A stretch of DNA of 64,000 nucleotides from Phoronis australis (lineage: Eukaryota > Phoronida > Phoronidae). Of the stretch, positions 1 through 12,341 are shown piece after piece. The DNA is taken from assembly GCA_002633005.1 (NCBI GenBank), contig NMRA01000599.1, positions 121,644 to 185,643 on the forward strand, read 5' to 3'. Under the pieces are notes generated by a model. The model searched no databases and was not told where the DNA came from. It saw nothing but the letters and a program-made list of their open reading frames with translations. Position 1 is the stretch's first letter; each line of letters opens with the position of its first letter. The position numbers and the translations under genes were made by a program.

Positions 1-2935
1 GTAATACTAAGAAGGATAACATACCTGTTTAGAGCAGTCGTGGGCGAAAGCTGTATCACAATTAAAATCAGCAACACTAGAGCTGTCTTGGGAGTAGACA
101 ATTTGGACATTGCGGTGAATAACTTGTTTTCTGAAAGCTTAATAGACAAATCGTGAATGCAGAGTGTCTCGACTACACATTTCGTAAGATAAAAATAATT
201 ATCTACACGGTCTTTAATCGCCGCCCTCAATGTGGCGACACCATGTACTTTCTTACCGTCAAGTCCGTGCACCATCCGGAATATTTCGGATATTTTGGGA
301 GCCTCATATTTCACTTCAGAAGTGTTCTTGATTGCCCGTGTCCGCATCTCAGTGATGCTGCTAATCACGTAACTTTTCAAAGAGAATGATCAATCATACC
401 ACAGTCCTGTGAGACTGCCGTGAAGAGCAGACGACGTGAAAAGCAACACGATCTTCTATCAATTCAACTCAGTGGTTTGGCCTAGACATGTAAAATGACT
501 GTATATAGGTAGTTACAGACACGCTAAAACAGAATGAAACCTTGTGGAACACTCAACTTAAAACTCGCCCCTCTGTTAGCTGCATTGGCTAACGAAGCAA
601 ACAGTAACAACAAGCGTTCATTTCACCGTGAAACGGTATCGATTTGCTGTAGCCCGTACGCATAAATTTCCCGCTGACAATTCTGCACTTTTTGATAAGT
701 CCTCCTTTATAGAATCACATGACGCTACTTTTATTGGAAATTAAGTCAGCATTTAGACAGGTGACCTTTTTCTGAAACCGTTGAGTATCTCTGTTGATTG
801 GGACTGTTGAATGGAAGAGTTGGAAACCTCTTGGTGTCAAGGAGGACACATCAGGTAGAGGGCGATCTGTTATGGATTTTCGAGTGACAACAGTTTATAC
901 AGCAAATTTCTATGATTTGGAAAGTTGATATTTGTGAAGAGCACGTAATTAGAACAGATGGTGTACCCGTTTAATCCAATTTCGTAGTAGCTTTGAATGA
1001 AGAAAATTATAAAATTTCTTTGAAAACATTGCTTGACAAAACTGTCATACAGAGCCAGAACATCTGGGTACTACTGCATGGTTTCAGTCTGGTTTGTCTA
1101 GAGATGAAGAAACCTCCTCCAAGCAAGTGTCAAAATTTATTTTCCATCATGAAAGCTACATAACTGGCCATTAAAGTGAGTTGCGATTAAGAAACACCTC
1201 GGAATGAAATTTAGGGTTACGGAAACAGCGTGAGGTGTTCCAAATGATGCGCACACGTCAGACATTTTGGTAGCGTCTAATTTTTTCTCCGTAAATGAAC
1301 GTTATCTGCGCATCGGGCTTCAGTCATACGGTCATTCCCAGTTAGAAAGTTACATGACTTGCTATATTGTGACTGAATTCTGCACATACGCAGATAACAA
1401 TTACTTAGAGGCAAAATTTGAGGCTACGAAAATACCCGAGGTTTTCCGTACGAGTGAAGTCAATACGTAAACACCCGACAATAGAACCGACCCGGATTAC
1501 ACGGCGATAGAACTCTACTTTGTCCCGGAGATAAGAAAGCGCGTGACCTCGTTTTTGGAAAGCAGGCACATTTTCGTGTCTTTCATTGATTTTGGGAAGG
1601 CGAAGAATTCCAGATCACGCATCTACGGGTATTTGTCAGGTTTATCAAACTTTGTCACGTCAGAGATGCAGCCCATAGCACAGGAGCAATACTTAGTCGT
1701 TGACATTGGAAGAACTAATAGAGAAATGCAACCGAGAGAAACACTTGCAAAGAATCAGACAACAACAAATAAGAGTTGAAAAGCCAGTGGCACGAAAACG
1801 AGACAGCTAACATATCATGTTTGCTGATTGTAGGTAAATACAGCGAGATTCGAGTGTTTCTGTGTAATCCGGGATGGCCATATTGACGAGTTCTTCATAT
1901 ACAGTGGAACACGTGACTGTGATTATCTACGTAAAGTGCTCGATAGTTTTGTTTGTAGACTTGTTTTTTCCATTGATGTAACACCTTGAGCTGAGCCTGA
2001 TCACTGCTACGCAACACTTCCGTCGCATTCCTAACTTTCAGCAAAAATCCATGCTTTGAATTTCGTCTTCAGCCCACATGGGCAATAAGCTAGGTCACTC
2101 CCTGTTACCCTAAAGTCGGACGCCCAATACATGATAATGAAGACCGTCATTGCATAGCACTCACCACTAGTTTCACTAGCATTATAATTCATCAAAGTGG
2201 TTTGCGAAGATTATCTCCGTTTACGGTCTGCGGCCAAATTTACGTTCAACTGCAAACCTTTGTTCTAAAATGCCACGCCTTTGCGGTGTTTGGAACCATG
2301 TGCGTGCGACAGCTGCAGCTACGAGCGGACGCACGACCTTTCCGAATAATGACGTCAATACAGTCAAGAACGTATTGTATTTTTAATTTACTCGATATCG
2401 ACTGCGTAATCGCGGCAGGGACGAGGCTCGATAAGAATGCGATGACGATGCTTCGGCAGATCAAATACGCTTGTTTTACACCACGGTACGTGTTCCCCAA
2501 AATTTATCCTGACCCTTAAATTACTCAGAGACATTCTCTCCAAACTGTCATTACTCGACTAATATTCGACAAATGGCGATCACTCAGTTCTCTTCAAGAA
2601 GGACACAGAACTACTATTCTCGACTTGTAATGTTAGCCATTGGTGCACAAAAACAAGAAACATCAAACTTGAGTGCATTTTGTTACCTAGCGTCCTTTAC
2701 AGTTAAGATAATGGGTTTCCAGTAAGGGAGGTAGGAAAAAGGGCATTCGAGACGAATTCACGGTTTTGAGTTGGTCATGCGTAGCGGGTGCACCATACAA
2801 GTAGCGTGGAAGAGAACAAGGGCAGAGTAGGCTAAATAAGCAGAATTTACATAGGCATCTAAAGAAACCTGACAATGAAATTCATATTTAGCCAGTATCT
2901 CTTGTCCCTTGGTTCTCGTCTTCGCTAGCCAACCC
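1..2935. other. Intergenic, no gene recognised
   Basis: I see only short, mutually overlapping open frames with no recognisable motif, no convincing splice-site pairs and no strong repeat. A consensus CRE-like octamer TGACGTCA lies near 2350, but it is isolated. Treated as intergenic DNA. Confidence 0.5.
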
Positions 2936-2943
2936 TTACTGGG

Positions 2944-3512
2944 GTTATTGGTGAGAGTAAAAACGTAAGATTTTCTACTTATCATATACAAATTTTCAAG
3001 TAATCCAATTCTTCCGAGTTTTAATTAGTTATGCATAAGTCACTCCAGAGATGACGTTCGTGGCCCGAATCTTTTCGCTCCAGTTTGACTTCTTTACATG
3101 CACCTCGGACTGTATTTGATATCGGATGCGTGTACCTCAGCATGCCTGTTAGACAGTGCCGGATTTACCTTTCTCCGAGTCTTATTCAGTATGTCAGGAA
3201 GTTGTTGCCTATCGGGATGCAACCATAATAAGCTTCCGAAGAGCACAAAAGTTCTCTTTCACGAGTTTCCTGTAGATGACAAGATCCGTCGCAGTTGTCT
3301 CTAAGAGAGTAGCGTTTTCCGTTCACGCTAGGGCTAAAGCTGTGCATAATTATGGCGCGTTCGGAAACATTTCTTGCAGTTGGAATACGAAGGTAATGAT
3401 TCGCGCCTCGAACGTCACTTCCGGAGTGACGCGAGCATAGTTAATTAGAATTTGGAATAATTTGATTGATTTGAAAATCTATCTAGCATAGTCAGAAAAT
3501 TTCACCAACAAC
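2944..3512. mobile_element. THAP-encoding inverted-repeat DNA transposon remnant (family member 1)
   Basis: Two diverged inverted arms are visible, about 2944-3075 and 3398-3512. The left arm reads GTTATTGGTGAG and continues through CACTCCAGAGATGACGTTCG. The reverse complement of the right arm reads GTTGTTGGTGAA and continues through CACTCCGGAAGTGACGTTCG. The same arm core (CTCCGGAAGTGACGTTTTGG followed by a CGCCAATTTC-type block and GTTTGACTG) starts the elements at 55.06 kb and 61.09 kb, so this is the third and most diverged family member. Between the arms lies a THAP-type zinc-finger start (3191-3304), at nearly the same distance from the arm as the ATG in the other two. The outer ends are eroded and I cannot place a target-site duplication. 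Kolobok-like by comparison with the other copies; P-type is the alternative. Confidence 0.65.
3191..3304 (+). pseudogene. Truncated THAP-type zinc-finger N-terminus (transposase remnant)
   Basis: The frame opens with ATG at 3191 and ends at a TAA at 3302-3304, giving 37 residues. The start matches a THAP domain: CCLSGC gives the first Cys-x2-4-Cys pair, then a lysine-rich stretch, then LFHEFPVDDKIRR, which fits the conserved F-H-x-F-P and basic block of THAP fingers. The second half of the finger (the C-x2-H ligands) and everything downstream are missing, so this cannot fold as a complete THAP module. THAP domains bind DNA in animal transcription factors and in P- and Kolobok-type transposases. 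The flanking inverted arms say this copy belongs to a transposon rather than a host gene. It could also be the first exon of a spliced gene, but no good donor site is visible before the stop. Confidence 0.6.
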
Positions 3513-3549
3513 CACACCAAGAACGGTGGCGGTCCCCTTCAAGGCTTCA

Positions 3550-6530
3550 AATGAAACAATTTTAACTTAAAACTAGCGGTATAAATACTGATTTTGACAT
3601 GGCCGACCTTGCAATGTACCGGATTTTTACCCACAGCTTCGACATCTTACAATGAGTCCCAAAATTTAGCATCGGCGTTTCTAAGGAAGAAAAAAGAGTT
3701 TATTACAATTACAATAACAGAATTGAAACCTTTTGATAATTGATAGTCGACATCTTTCGAAAAACGTTGATTTTAACAGGCCTTACTATCCCGTCCACTT
3801 ACACTGGAAAATCAAGTGAATAGAACCATCACACTTTGTCGACAGGCGTCAAGTGCATCCATTGTAGTATTATTATTTTCTCAGAAACTGTGTTTTGGGC
3901 GTATGGCCTTATAGTCTTGAAATAAATAAAGATAAGTCTGGTGGGCCAATTTATTGGTCTACTAAAAATCTCAAATTTTGAGTAATTTGTGAAGCTTTTC
4001 ACTGAATAAAACCTGCAGCTATCAGATATAAATAATTTTGAAGACCCGGTGGCTGCAGGAAATGGCGATGGAGAAGCTGCTTCGCCAACGACTAAACTTC
4101 CATCCTCTCATATGCGACTTGGAAAAACTGTCACCGTAGATTGACTGAGGTAAAAGTTTAACATAGACATACGCATTAAAAGGGAACTGTGTTTTATTCT
4201 GAATAAAATTTGGATAGTTTTCCATGAGTTGTTGATTAATTTCACAAATAATTCAACATCAAAAAGTTAACTTATATTCTCTAACAAAGCTAAAAAAATA
4301 CCCTCTTGGAGCGCTGCTTCTCGTGACAAATTTGGCCGGGGCAAAGTCACTGTCCTGTGTTAGCGTGCAGTCAAGTGTTGTTCTTCATATTGTCGGGTCA
4401 CCAGGGATACCTGTTTGAGCCGAGACAACACAAAGTGATACCAAGTCGTCGTCATTGTCAGACGAAAATTTGCCGGTGCAACCAGTCCGTATGAACAATT
4501 TATACTGGTGTGACTGTGCCGTGGAGAATGTGAACTCTAGCCAGCCAGTGAGCCAGCCGATACTCAGCTCTGTAAACTTGGGTTGGTTAGTTACCGACTA
4601 TGTATGAGTTCCGTTAGACCCCAAAAATTCACACAGTCCGTTGACTAGACCTACCCGGGTATAGTTGACATGCTCGTCATCTCTTCGTAAAACTTAGGCT
4701 ACATCAACATGTAAAGCTAACGGACCGGCGGGGGTGCATGCACAATCTGGAAGTCAACCAACACTCAACTTGTTCGTTGCAGCCGTTTAAGTGGAAAACA
4801 ATCAAATAAACGTCTTTTTCTAGCATAAATCGCCAACTTTTGGAACAAAGAAGTGTGTCGTCCGTTTTAAAAATAGCTCGCTCGTGACACGGCGTACGCG
4901 CCATTTCCTAAAATTTTGAGACGTCTGTCGGGAGATGATAACGGCTTCGCAGCACCAAGGTTTGTTTTAAAATTCGGTTTGCCGGATTGAAAATACTAAA
5001 AACAAGTTCTGATAATTTGTTTTGACATGTACGCAACCTAGGTGCCGGCAGCGAAGAACCCTTGATAAAAACTCGGGGGAAAGAAACTGGTAAAGTTCAG
5101 GTGACGTAATCGCAAAAAGCCGACTCAAGAGAACGCATCACAATTTTTGCAGCAGCCGATTAACGATCGCTAACTTTTCCAACACCGGTAAATAAGTTAG
5201 TTTACACTAGGAATCTGGTTCCTAGGTTTACTCAAGAATGAGAGGTAGTTTTAATGACACTAATTTTGAGTCAGATTTTATTTGTCTATTTTTTTACCCA
5301 CATCGGCGCAAACCTGTAATTCTATATTTAGTATACAGCTTTGGGCCAAGGCTTGGGTAACCCGGCGATGGTTTGCGATGACCATCCCTTTAGAAGACAC
5401 CTTTTTCGAAGAGTTCGAATAACCTCATGCGCGCACTCAGCCTTTAATATGGGGGCCTCGAATTATCTCTGACAAAGTGGACCTTTTGTTAACAAAAACG
5501 TGGGAGGACTAAAAAACGGGGTACCACCTTCAGGTCTGTGAACTGTGCGTCTGCGCCTCCTTTTTAGTGGACTTTTGTCTCGTTTTCTCTCACTTTTTGT
5601 TTCTCTGAGGCGGACCCTTTTACCCACTTCGCCAAATGGGGGGAGGCTCGTTCGAGCCCCCCGAGCCCCCCGGGTGCGCGCATGAACCAGAAGCCATACA
5701 AAAGGCATATATAACCTTTTACAGCACTGTAGCAAACAGTAAAAAATAAGAACGACTATGATGTAAAGTCTTCACAATATGGCACAGCAATATAAGTGAC
5801 ACGTCACTCACATATCAGCCAATCAGCGATCGCTGTCAGGATCTTAGTCTTTTGACAATAACTATAAATGAGCTTTTGTTTAGCGCGCATCTCGGGCAAT
5901 TGTGAGATTTATTTGTATGATAGAACCATTTAACTGCTGCATTATTTTTACTACAGTGCCCTTTTAATGTTAAAGGAGTTTCCGATAATTTGAACCGACT
6001 TACTTTTTAAAAGTCGTCAAAATTGTGGGTCATATTATACCTTATCTTTTGGAACCTGAGGTAAATGTCAAGCTTCAATTAGCTTTCGGAATTTTGTAAA
6101 CTTTTAAACGCCTTAAACGCGAAAAATGTTATTTGAGACCGCTTCTACTACGTGGCAAATCTTGGCCAGCCATGTTCAAGCATTTCAGTTTTCAATGTCT
6201 TTTGCAGTTCAAAGTAAGTCCATTTCGTTAGCGTCTGGGTAAATTTACAAAAATGAGCAGTTATTTAATAGGCTATGATGGTGTCTCGACTTTTCATTAA
6301 CAATACTGAAACAGCTATCTGTAAATTCCCGAAATTGTTTTAAAAAGAGATTTTGGTTACAGGTACTTCGGTTGTTTGAAGGTAAGTGGAACAGTTCTGT
6401 AAAAATCATTGATGTAACCTTAACCAAAAACATTCTCATTAATTTTGTCTGGCGCACGCACATGCAAAGTTTCAATTCACTTGCGAGGTAATGATCAATA
6501 ACGTCGACACTACTTTTTGAATACATCAAA
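3550..6530. other. Intergenic, no gene recognised
   Basis: No gene is supported. The stretch includes a GC-rich, C-run patch around 5590-5690 that stands out from AT-rich surroundings, and one isolated open frame at 4419-4607 described separately. Confidence 0.5.
4419..4607 (+). other. Isolated 62-codon open frame with WCDC motif, unrecognised
   Basis: This frame runs from just after a TGA to a TGA at 4605-4607 without a start codon at its head. The translation has a serine-rich acidic start (SSSLSDENLPVQPVR) followed by MNNLYWCDCAVENVN. The W-C-x-C core recalls the zinc-binding tail found in P2X7-like and THAP-associated invertebrate proteins, but only this short core fits and the rest of that domain is absent. 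It may be a fragment of a transposon gene or a chance frame. I assign no function. Confidence 0.15.
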
Positions 6531-6540
6531 AAACAATTAG

Positions 6541-6593
6541 ACTGTCGTAGAAACTAAGTATTCACATTGTGAATACTAAGTAGTCACGACAGT
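6541..6593. repeat. 53-bp imperfect palindrome
   Basis: The outer arms ACTGTCGT and ACGACAGT are exact reverse complements, and the centre GTATTCAC-ATT-GTGAATAC is an exact inverted repeat with a 3-nt loop. The segments between them pair imperfectly. The whole could form a hairpin. It may be a tiny foldback element or a recombination-derived palindrome. Confidence 0.6.
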
Positions 6594-7578
6594 GTAATGG
6601 TTCTTTTGATGCATTCAACGAAATCAATCAAAAACGTCATTATCAACTGCTGCTCGCCAACTCAAATTTACACCAAGAGCGTCTATTGTAGACACAAAAC
6701 AGTTCATCAGCAACATGGTTCCCAGAGAAATAACTTCTTGGACAACTTCCACTGCATTTATAACGCACACATCTTTTGTTTCCTATGCGTAGAATGTTGC
6801 TGTCGATTATACCATCTTGAATATTCAATTAGGTAAAGTAAACAAACCAATGCACGTGCGTTCCCCAAGTAAGTGGACAGGTGAGTGACTGTTATACTAA
6901 TATTTTCGAAAGACATTATCCAAAGTTTGCAATTACGACACTCCCAAAACATTCAGGATTTTCACAAACTCGTTTTTCTTTCTGACATCTACGTACGCTC
7001 AATTTTGCATTGAGAAAAATCCTGTAAGGTCAGCTACGTTTTTTCAGAATTCCTCCCCAGGGTAAATTTGTACACTGTTAGGTAGACCTCGAGACAAAGA
7101 AAAAACAAGTATTGATGAGTAATACCGCAAATTATATTTATGTTAACCTACACGTGTTTTTATATGGGTGGGTTATTAGCCGAGGTAGTTGATGCGCTGT
7201 GCGAGGCCGAAATACCACATGGCTGCTTAAGATCTAACCATTTCTTTGGTGTTTTATTATTTTGTGGCGTAAAAATAACAGTAGTGATTTCCAATTAAAC
7301 TCAATCAAAAATTTTTATTGACATGACACATTATCTACAAAGCAACAGGATTTGTGTGCCTCTAATCCTGGACCGAACCCAAAACCAAGAACTCATGGTA
7401 GTAGGTCAAATTACATGTAGCCATAGCGATATTATGAATGACAGTTGCAACTTAATGAAAAGGGGATAAAATGAAAATTGCTGACAATAAATAAAAATCC
7501 ATAAATTACAAAAAACAGGAAAATTTGTGTTTAGAATACTATCTCAAATATCGTCTGTTCACCTACCACTCCACGAAA

Positions 7579-7870
7579 ATGGAAGCTAACTTGGATTTGG
7601 GGTTCAGCTTTGAACAATGTGAATTCGAATGAGGAGAGATGGATTTGGTCTCACAGTCTGAGGTAGCTAGTGAGAGATATGGGGACAAAGTTGACGAAGT
7701 GGAAGTGCAATAATTCATAGAATCGATAAAAATGAAGACACCAAGAAAAAAGAAACGCCATTGATATCAGAGCTTTTGTAACCTGGCTTTTCAGTGTCGT
7801 TGTATTCCTAAGCGTTTTGACCAAAGAAGAAGAAATTAAGGCTCAGCGAAGAAATGGGGTTAGAGTTTAA
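7579..7870 (+). pseudogene. Possible Crypton-like tyrosine-recombinase N-terminal fragment, broken
   Basis: A start codon at 7579 opens a short acidic frame (MEANLDLGFSFEQCEFE) that hits a stop. The same frame resumes with an acidic stretch up to FIESIKMKTPRKKKRH. A +1 shift then gives DIRAFVTWL from 7763, and this frame stays open to a TAA at 7868-7870. Acidic start, then K-x-T-x-R-K-K, then D-I-x-x-F-x-x-W-L is the layout of the core-binding N-terminus in Crypton-derived invertebrate proteins. At least one frameshift and two stops break it, and the catalytic domain is not visible downstream. The similarity is short and judged by eye, so the call is weak. It could be unrelated low-complexity sequence. 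Confidence 0.3.
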
Positions 7871-10621
7871 GTATGTGGTCTCGTGAAAATACTCACGCGA
7901 CACATCAACCTCGGCTTATAGCACACATCTTTAAAAAACCCATGTAGTTTAACATATATTTCAAAGTAAAGTTTAGTGACCGCGCATGCCCAGACCATGG
8001 TTTATAGCGACTAAAAGACAGAATTTACTGATACCTGTTAACACTTACTTTTAACAGAAATGGCCCTGGACGTCCAAAATCGACTGACGCTCGTACTGAA
8101 CTGGTTATTTCTCTCTTTCCCAGGATTGGTTACAGGTTGCCTAATAACATGAAATAATTACTTTTGAGTGAACGCGCCAATTCCCGGGGTAATACAGATT
8201 AACTTCAGTAATAATGTCGATAACGACGTTGCAATTTCTTAATCACTTCTGACATATGTGCTATTTACATGAACCGCCAGGTTTGACAGAAATAGAAGTG
8301 CCGTCAATAGAAAGTGGAAAAGTTACTATTTTACCGATTTACAATCGTCACACAGAGGAAATGAAGGAAATTATTGTAAAGCCCGGAAATAGAATGTCTA
8401 ATCAAAAAGCACTCACAACGATTTGATAAATATCACCCAAAATAGAAATTGGAATTTAATGGATTTGAAAAGCTGAGTATTACAATGGACACTTCCCTGC
8501 TCAAACTGAAGAAGGGGCACATATATTGGCGACAGGCATTGCAGGGCGACGTGCCGTCGGCGGCTTGAGCAGCGTGATTTCCATGAGCTCGGACGGCGAC
8601 AGTTCAAGCTACGCCATTGGTTCTCCTTATGTGGAAAGTGGGAAATAAAATATTCCAGCAACCGACGTACGCACCTCAGAGCAAATGAGGGCCGCTTGAG
8701 GGGGAAACGGACTATGTCTTATCAGTGAGCTACGGTTGCCATCGGAAAGAAGTAACAGTTTGATTTCCACGCACATGAATACACACTAACCTTATTAATG
8801 AATCAGAAATTGAATGGGATATGTATGAAATTACCAAGATGACCAATAAAATGCATAACGAGACGAGTTCATATTTGCCGCTCAATGCTTGTTTCAGTGA
8901 TTCCAATATATTGTCAAGTCTACTACTGAGAAAAAATGATACATGCACTTGTATTCACGTTTTCTTAAATAAAAATAACAAAATGCGTCTTTTGTGTTCT
9001 CCACAAAAGAAATTGAGAAAATTGATTTTTTTACTTTCCTTGCAAAACACAGAAAGTTTGCGTTAGAGCTTAGAAACTTATCGTATAGGTAGATCCAACA
9101 ACCGTCACCTAACCACGCACGCCACAGTTTCTGTTGCGACGGCTCCACAAGCGCAAAGATAATAAGTCCCGTTTTGCAATCGTACTGGTACACCGACTTC
9201 TTTACGTTGTGTTTTTGGTCATATTTTCACTGAAACCATACAGATCCACAATGCCTAAATGGGTACTGGGGAAGTAAACAGACTATTCCTGGCGGTATAT
9301 CGCACGAGACTCATTCACAAATTTCGCCAACCCATTCCCACGTCGAATTTCAGCCGCAGATTAAGATCGATTCAAACAGGTCCAGTTGGGATTAGTATAA
9401 TTGTTTCGTGTAATAGTATGACTTTTAAGTGAGGTGATCCGGCATTTTTTTCCAAAAATGATGGTGAAAAACTACCTCAAGCAATTTTATTGCTTTATTT
9501 TTTAGTGTCCAGTAGAGGTCTAGGGCTAAGAGTGGATTGTCGACGAGATCACGTTTCCCTATGGTTGATAAGTCTGCTTATTTTGCCAAAAATCTACAAA
9601 ACTAACGCATTTTCTGAAAATAGAAATCCTGTAAAATTTGATTATTGAATTTTTACCAATGTGCCATTAATTATTACTCTATGTTTTTTGTAAAATTTAG
9701 CACACAAAGCAACGGTATCAACAACGTGACTGAATTTCATATCACATAAATGTTCGAGATGAGATCACAACGTTGCTACAGTTTTCTAAAATGTCGTGTC
9801 GTTAATGCATCTTCAGATTTTTATGAAAATCATGGAAGTCCTATTTTTAAAAGTCCTTCATGCATAAGTGAAACATTGTTAAAACAATCCCCGAGAGTGT
9901 TTTAGAGATCACGGTATAGGGCACAGTATCGTCAACTTTCATATGAATTCGATTAAGCTTATTTTAACACCTTAAAAGTTGTTCTAAGTACGATGGACGG
10001 CACCTATGTGTCAATGTTAAAAATAATAAGACTATTTTTAATTGAATTTTCAAATCAAACCTATATTAGATTGCATTTCTCCAAAAACGGACAATTTATG
10101 AACTCGGTGACGTCAATCATACATCAAATATACAAATTACACATGGGGCTAGGTTGCGTAAAACTTCACATTTCATCCCCTTGGTAGCTATTATTTTTGT
10201 TAGAGCAAAAACAGTGGATTACGGAATCATTTGCTGCTGCCGCATTTAGCATCCATTTCCCAAAACACCGAACAGGAGTGGTTTCAAAGTACTGACTAAC
10301 GTTTGACTAATTTGAACCATTTAAAGATACTTTTCCACTTCACTTTAAGTGTCATAGAACGCGAAAAGCAAGAAATTGCATCGTTCAAAGTATTCCTCAA
10401 CCACAGAAACTACTCACCAGGCATTTTTACTGTTTGTTCGTAAAAAAATGAAATTCTGTCAATGTCAAAGAATCTTCCCTTTAGTTTCAAATAAAACAAA
10501 AAAAATGATCTGTAAACTGCTCCTCACTTCGTCGATTTTTCTACCACAAGGCATAGCACGTCTCCTATTTAGTATTAAAGGCAAAACATAGACGTAGCAC
10601 ATTTCCGTTATGAGGAAAATG

Positions 10622-10634
10622 TGACCTTTGACCT
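10622..10634 (-). promoter_or_regulatory. Perfect DR1 nuclear-receptor-type half-site pair
   Basis: TGACCT-T-TGACCT on the + strand is, on the - strand, AGGTCA-A-AGGTCA. That is a perfect DR1 element of the kind bound by RXR heterodimers, HNF4 and COUP-TF. It sits about 3.4 kb upstream of the SLC6 start. The match is seen directly. Use as a regulatory site is inference, and one such match can occur by chance. Confidence 0.25.
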
Positions 10635-12305
10635 TTGATATAAACGAACAATGACGACTATGCGTTTGGAAAACGTTTACTGGATAATTCTTTGAGCGCA
10701 TGTGCGCACGTGTATTATTAGGGATGGGGAATTTGAAAACTGTGTTGGGATGAATGAGTGTATATTCCGTCTGTGTTTCAAAAACAAGTGAATCTAACGA
10801 TGTTTCCTAGAAATTCTTGCATTATTCAAAGTGAATAACTCTCAAGAAGTAGAGCGTTCCATGCCTCTTTAAGTGAAAAAACACAAAACGAATTTTAACG
10901 CAAACCAAAAGATTATGCCCACTTTTTTCAAAATGAAAACACGAAATGAAATTTAATTTATAATGCCCATCTTATTGATGCCATTTCGTTCAGTAAGCTG
11001 CCTTAGTTGGTGGCAACAAAGGAACAGTATCTTTAAGGGTAACCGTGTGGTAACGTTAAAATTTGGCCTCGGTATTTATCTTAAAAATGCCTGGTGCAAT
11101 TCAAAGAAAATTTTCCATTATTTCATTCTTTTACTTTGCTCAAAACACTTTTAGGGACGTTTTAAAATATTTTAATTTGAACTATTGAAACTGGAACTCA
11201 TCTCTAATTCATTAACTTCAAATTTAACAGGCTTTCCGATTTCAGAAAATGCATGTTGTCTCAAACACATCGAATTACAGCAATTGTATTGTTTATCGAC
11301 TAGACCCAAAATCACGGGTTTAACTCATGCATTTGACGAAACGAACGGCAGTGTACGTTTCTGGTGAATTGGCAGATTTTATTTAAAAAGAGTAACTGTC
11401 ATTTTCAAAGATTTTGTTCAACACATATTGAAATGATTTGCTTGCTCTTGTTTCCACTTAAACTTAAGATGCAGTAGAACGTCTATGACAAACGGAACTG
11501 TAGAAATGCGCTCACGGCATTGTTAATTGAACTTGGCTTCTTGAAACTGAACTTATGCAATACATTGCCAGTCACCCTCCATATTACAAAAAAGAATAAA
11601 GTTGCTATAAACCCACGTTCTGTAGAGAATTAAAAGTCTAGAAACTGGTCTTATTTCGTTTCTTTCCTAGATGGACCATTCTTAACGTATCACTAGCTAG
11701 AACCCGTGCTAGTGTACGGGAATCAACTTTCGTTGTGTTTACGCTAGACGTGGGAAGTTGCCCTGGCGATACATGTCTAAGTTAGAGAACAAAAATATTA
11801 AGAAAAAGCTTTGCTGTTATCAATGATTTTTAAGTACCAGTTATTATTGTCATCAATTTTTGTTCTTAAATATCACATTTAATTTTTTTGGTGGAATATC
11901 CATTTTTACAGTTATTTCGCCGTATACGATGTGATGTTGGTAACATCACGAAGTACATACACGCAATGTGTCTTTATTACCAAATCTCAAATGCACAGAT
12001 GAATGAAGAATGTACGTTTTACATGTGCAGCAGTTGTGAGCAAAGTATTCAATCAAATTATCTTGGTATTATTCCCATCATAGGAGAGCCTGAAGTCGAT
12101 TGCTGTGCGAACAGATAGTGGCAAAGAGAGCGCAGTGGCCTTGGCATCTGTAATACAGCAGCTTTTGTGAGAAACATTTGCTGCCAATAAATGCACGTTT
12201 TTTTCAAAGTATCCTTTAAATGTTTTCTTAGCGTAAAGTTCCGGCTTTTGAGGCTTTTTCAAAATTTTCTGTGTGGGTATATACAGTTCTGGCGTGGGTT
12301 CAGTA

Positions 12306-12341
12306 ACGCTAGGGCCGACGCTAGGATCTACGCTAGGACCT
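12306..12341. repeat. Three tandem 12-bp units, ACGCTAGGxxCx type
   Basis: Units ACGCTAGGGCCG, ACGCTAGGATCT and ACGCTAGGACCT follow each other without spacing. A further related ATCTAGCC-like string follows. It is a short minisatellite, with no function seen. Confidence 0.6.

Noticed and set aside
5463-5735. 90-codon arginine-rich minus-strand frame in a GC-rich patch
   Set aside because: The composition is explained by C/G runs and low complexity; no domain, splice sites or homologous copy are visible.
8413-8661. GC-richer island with open frames on both strands
   Set aside because: The frames on the two strands exclude each other and neither has recognisable motifs or splice sites.
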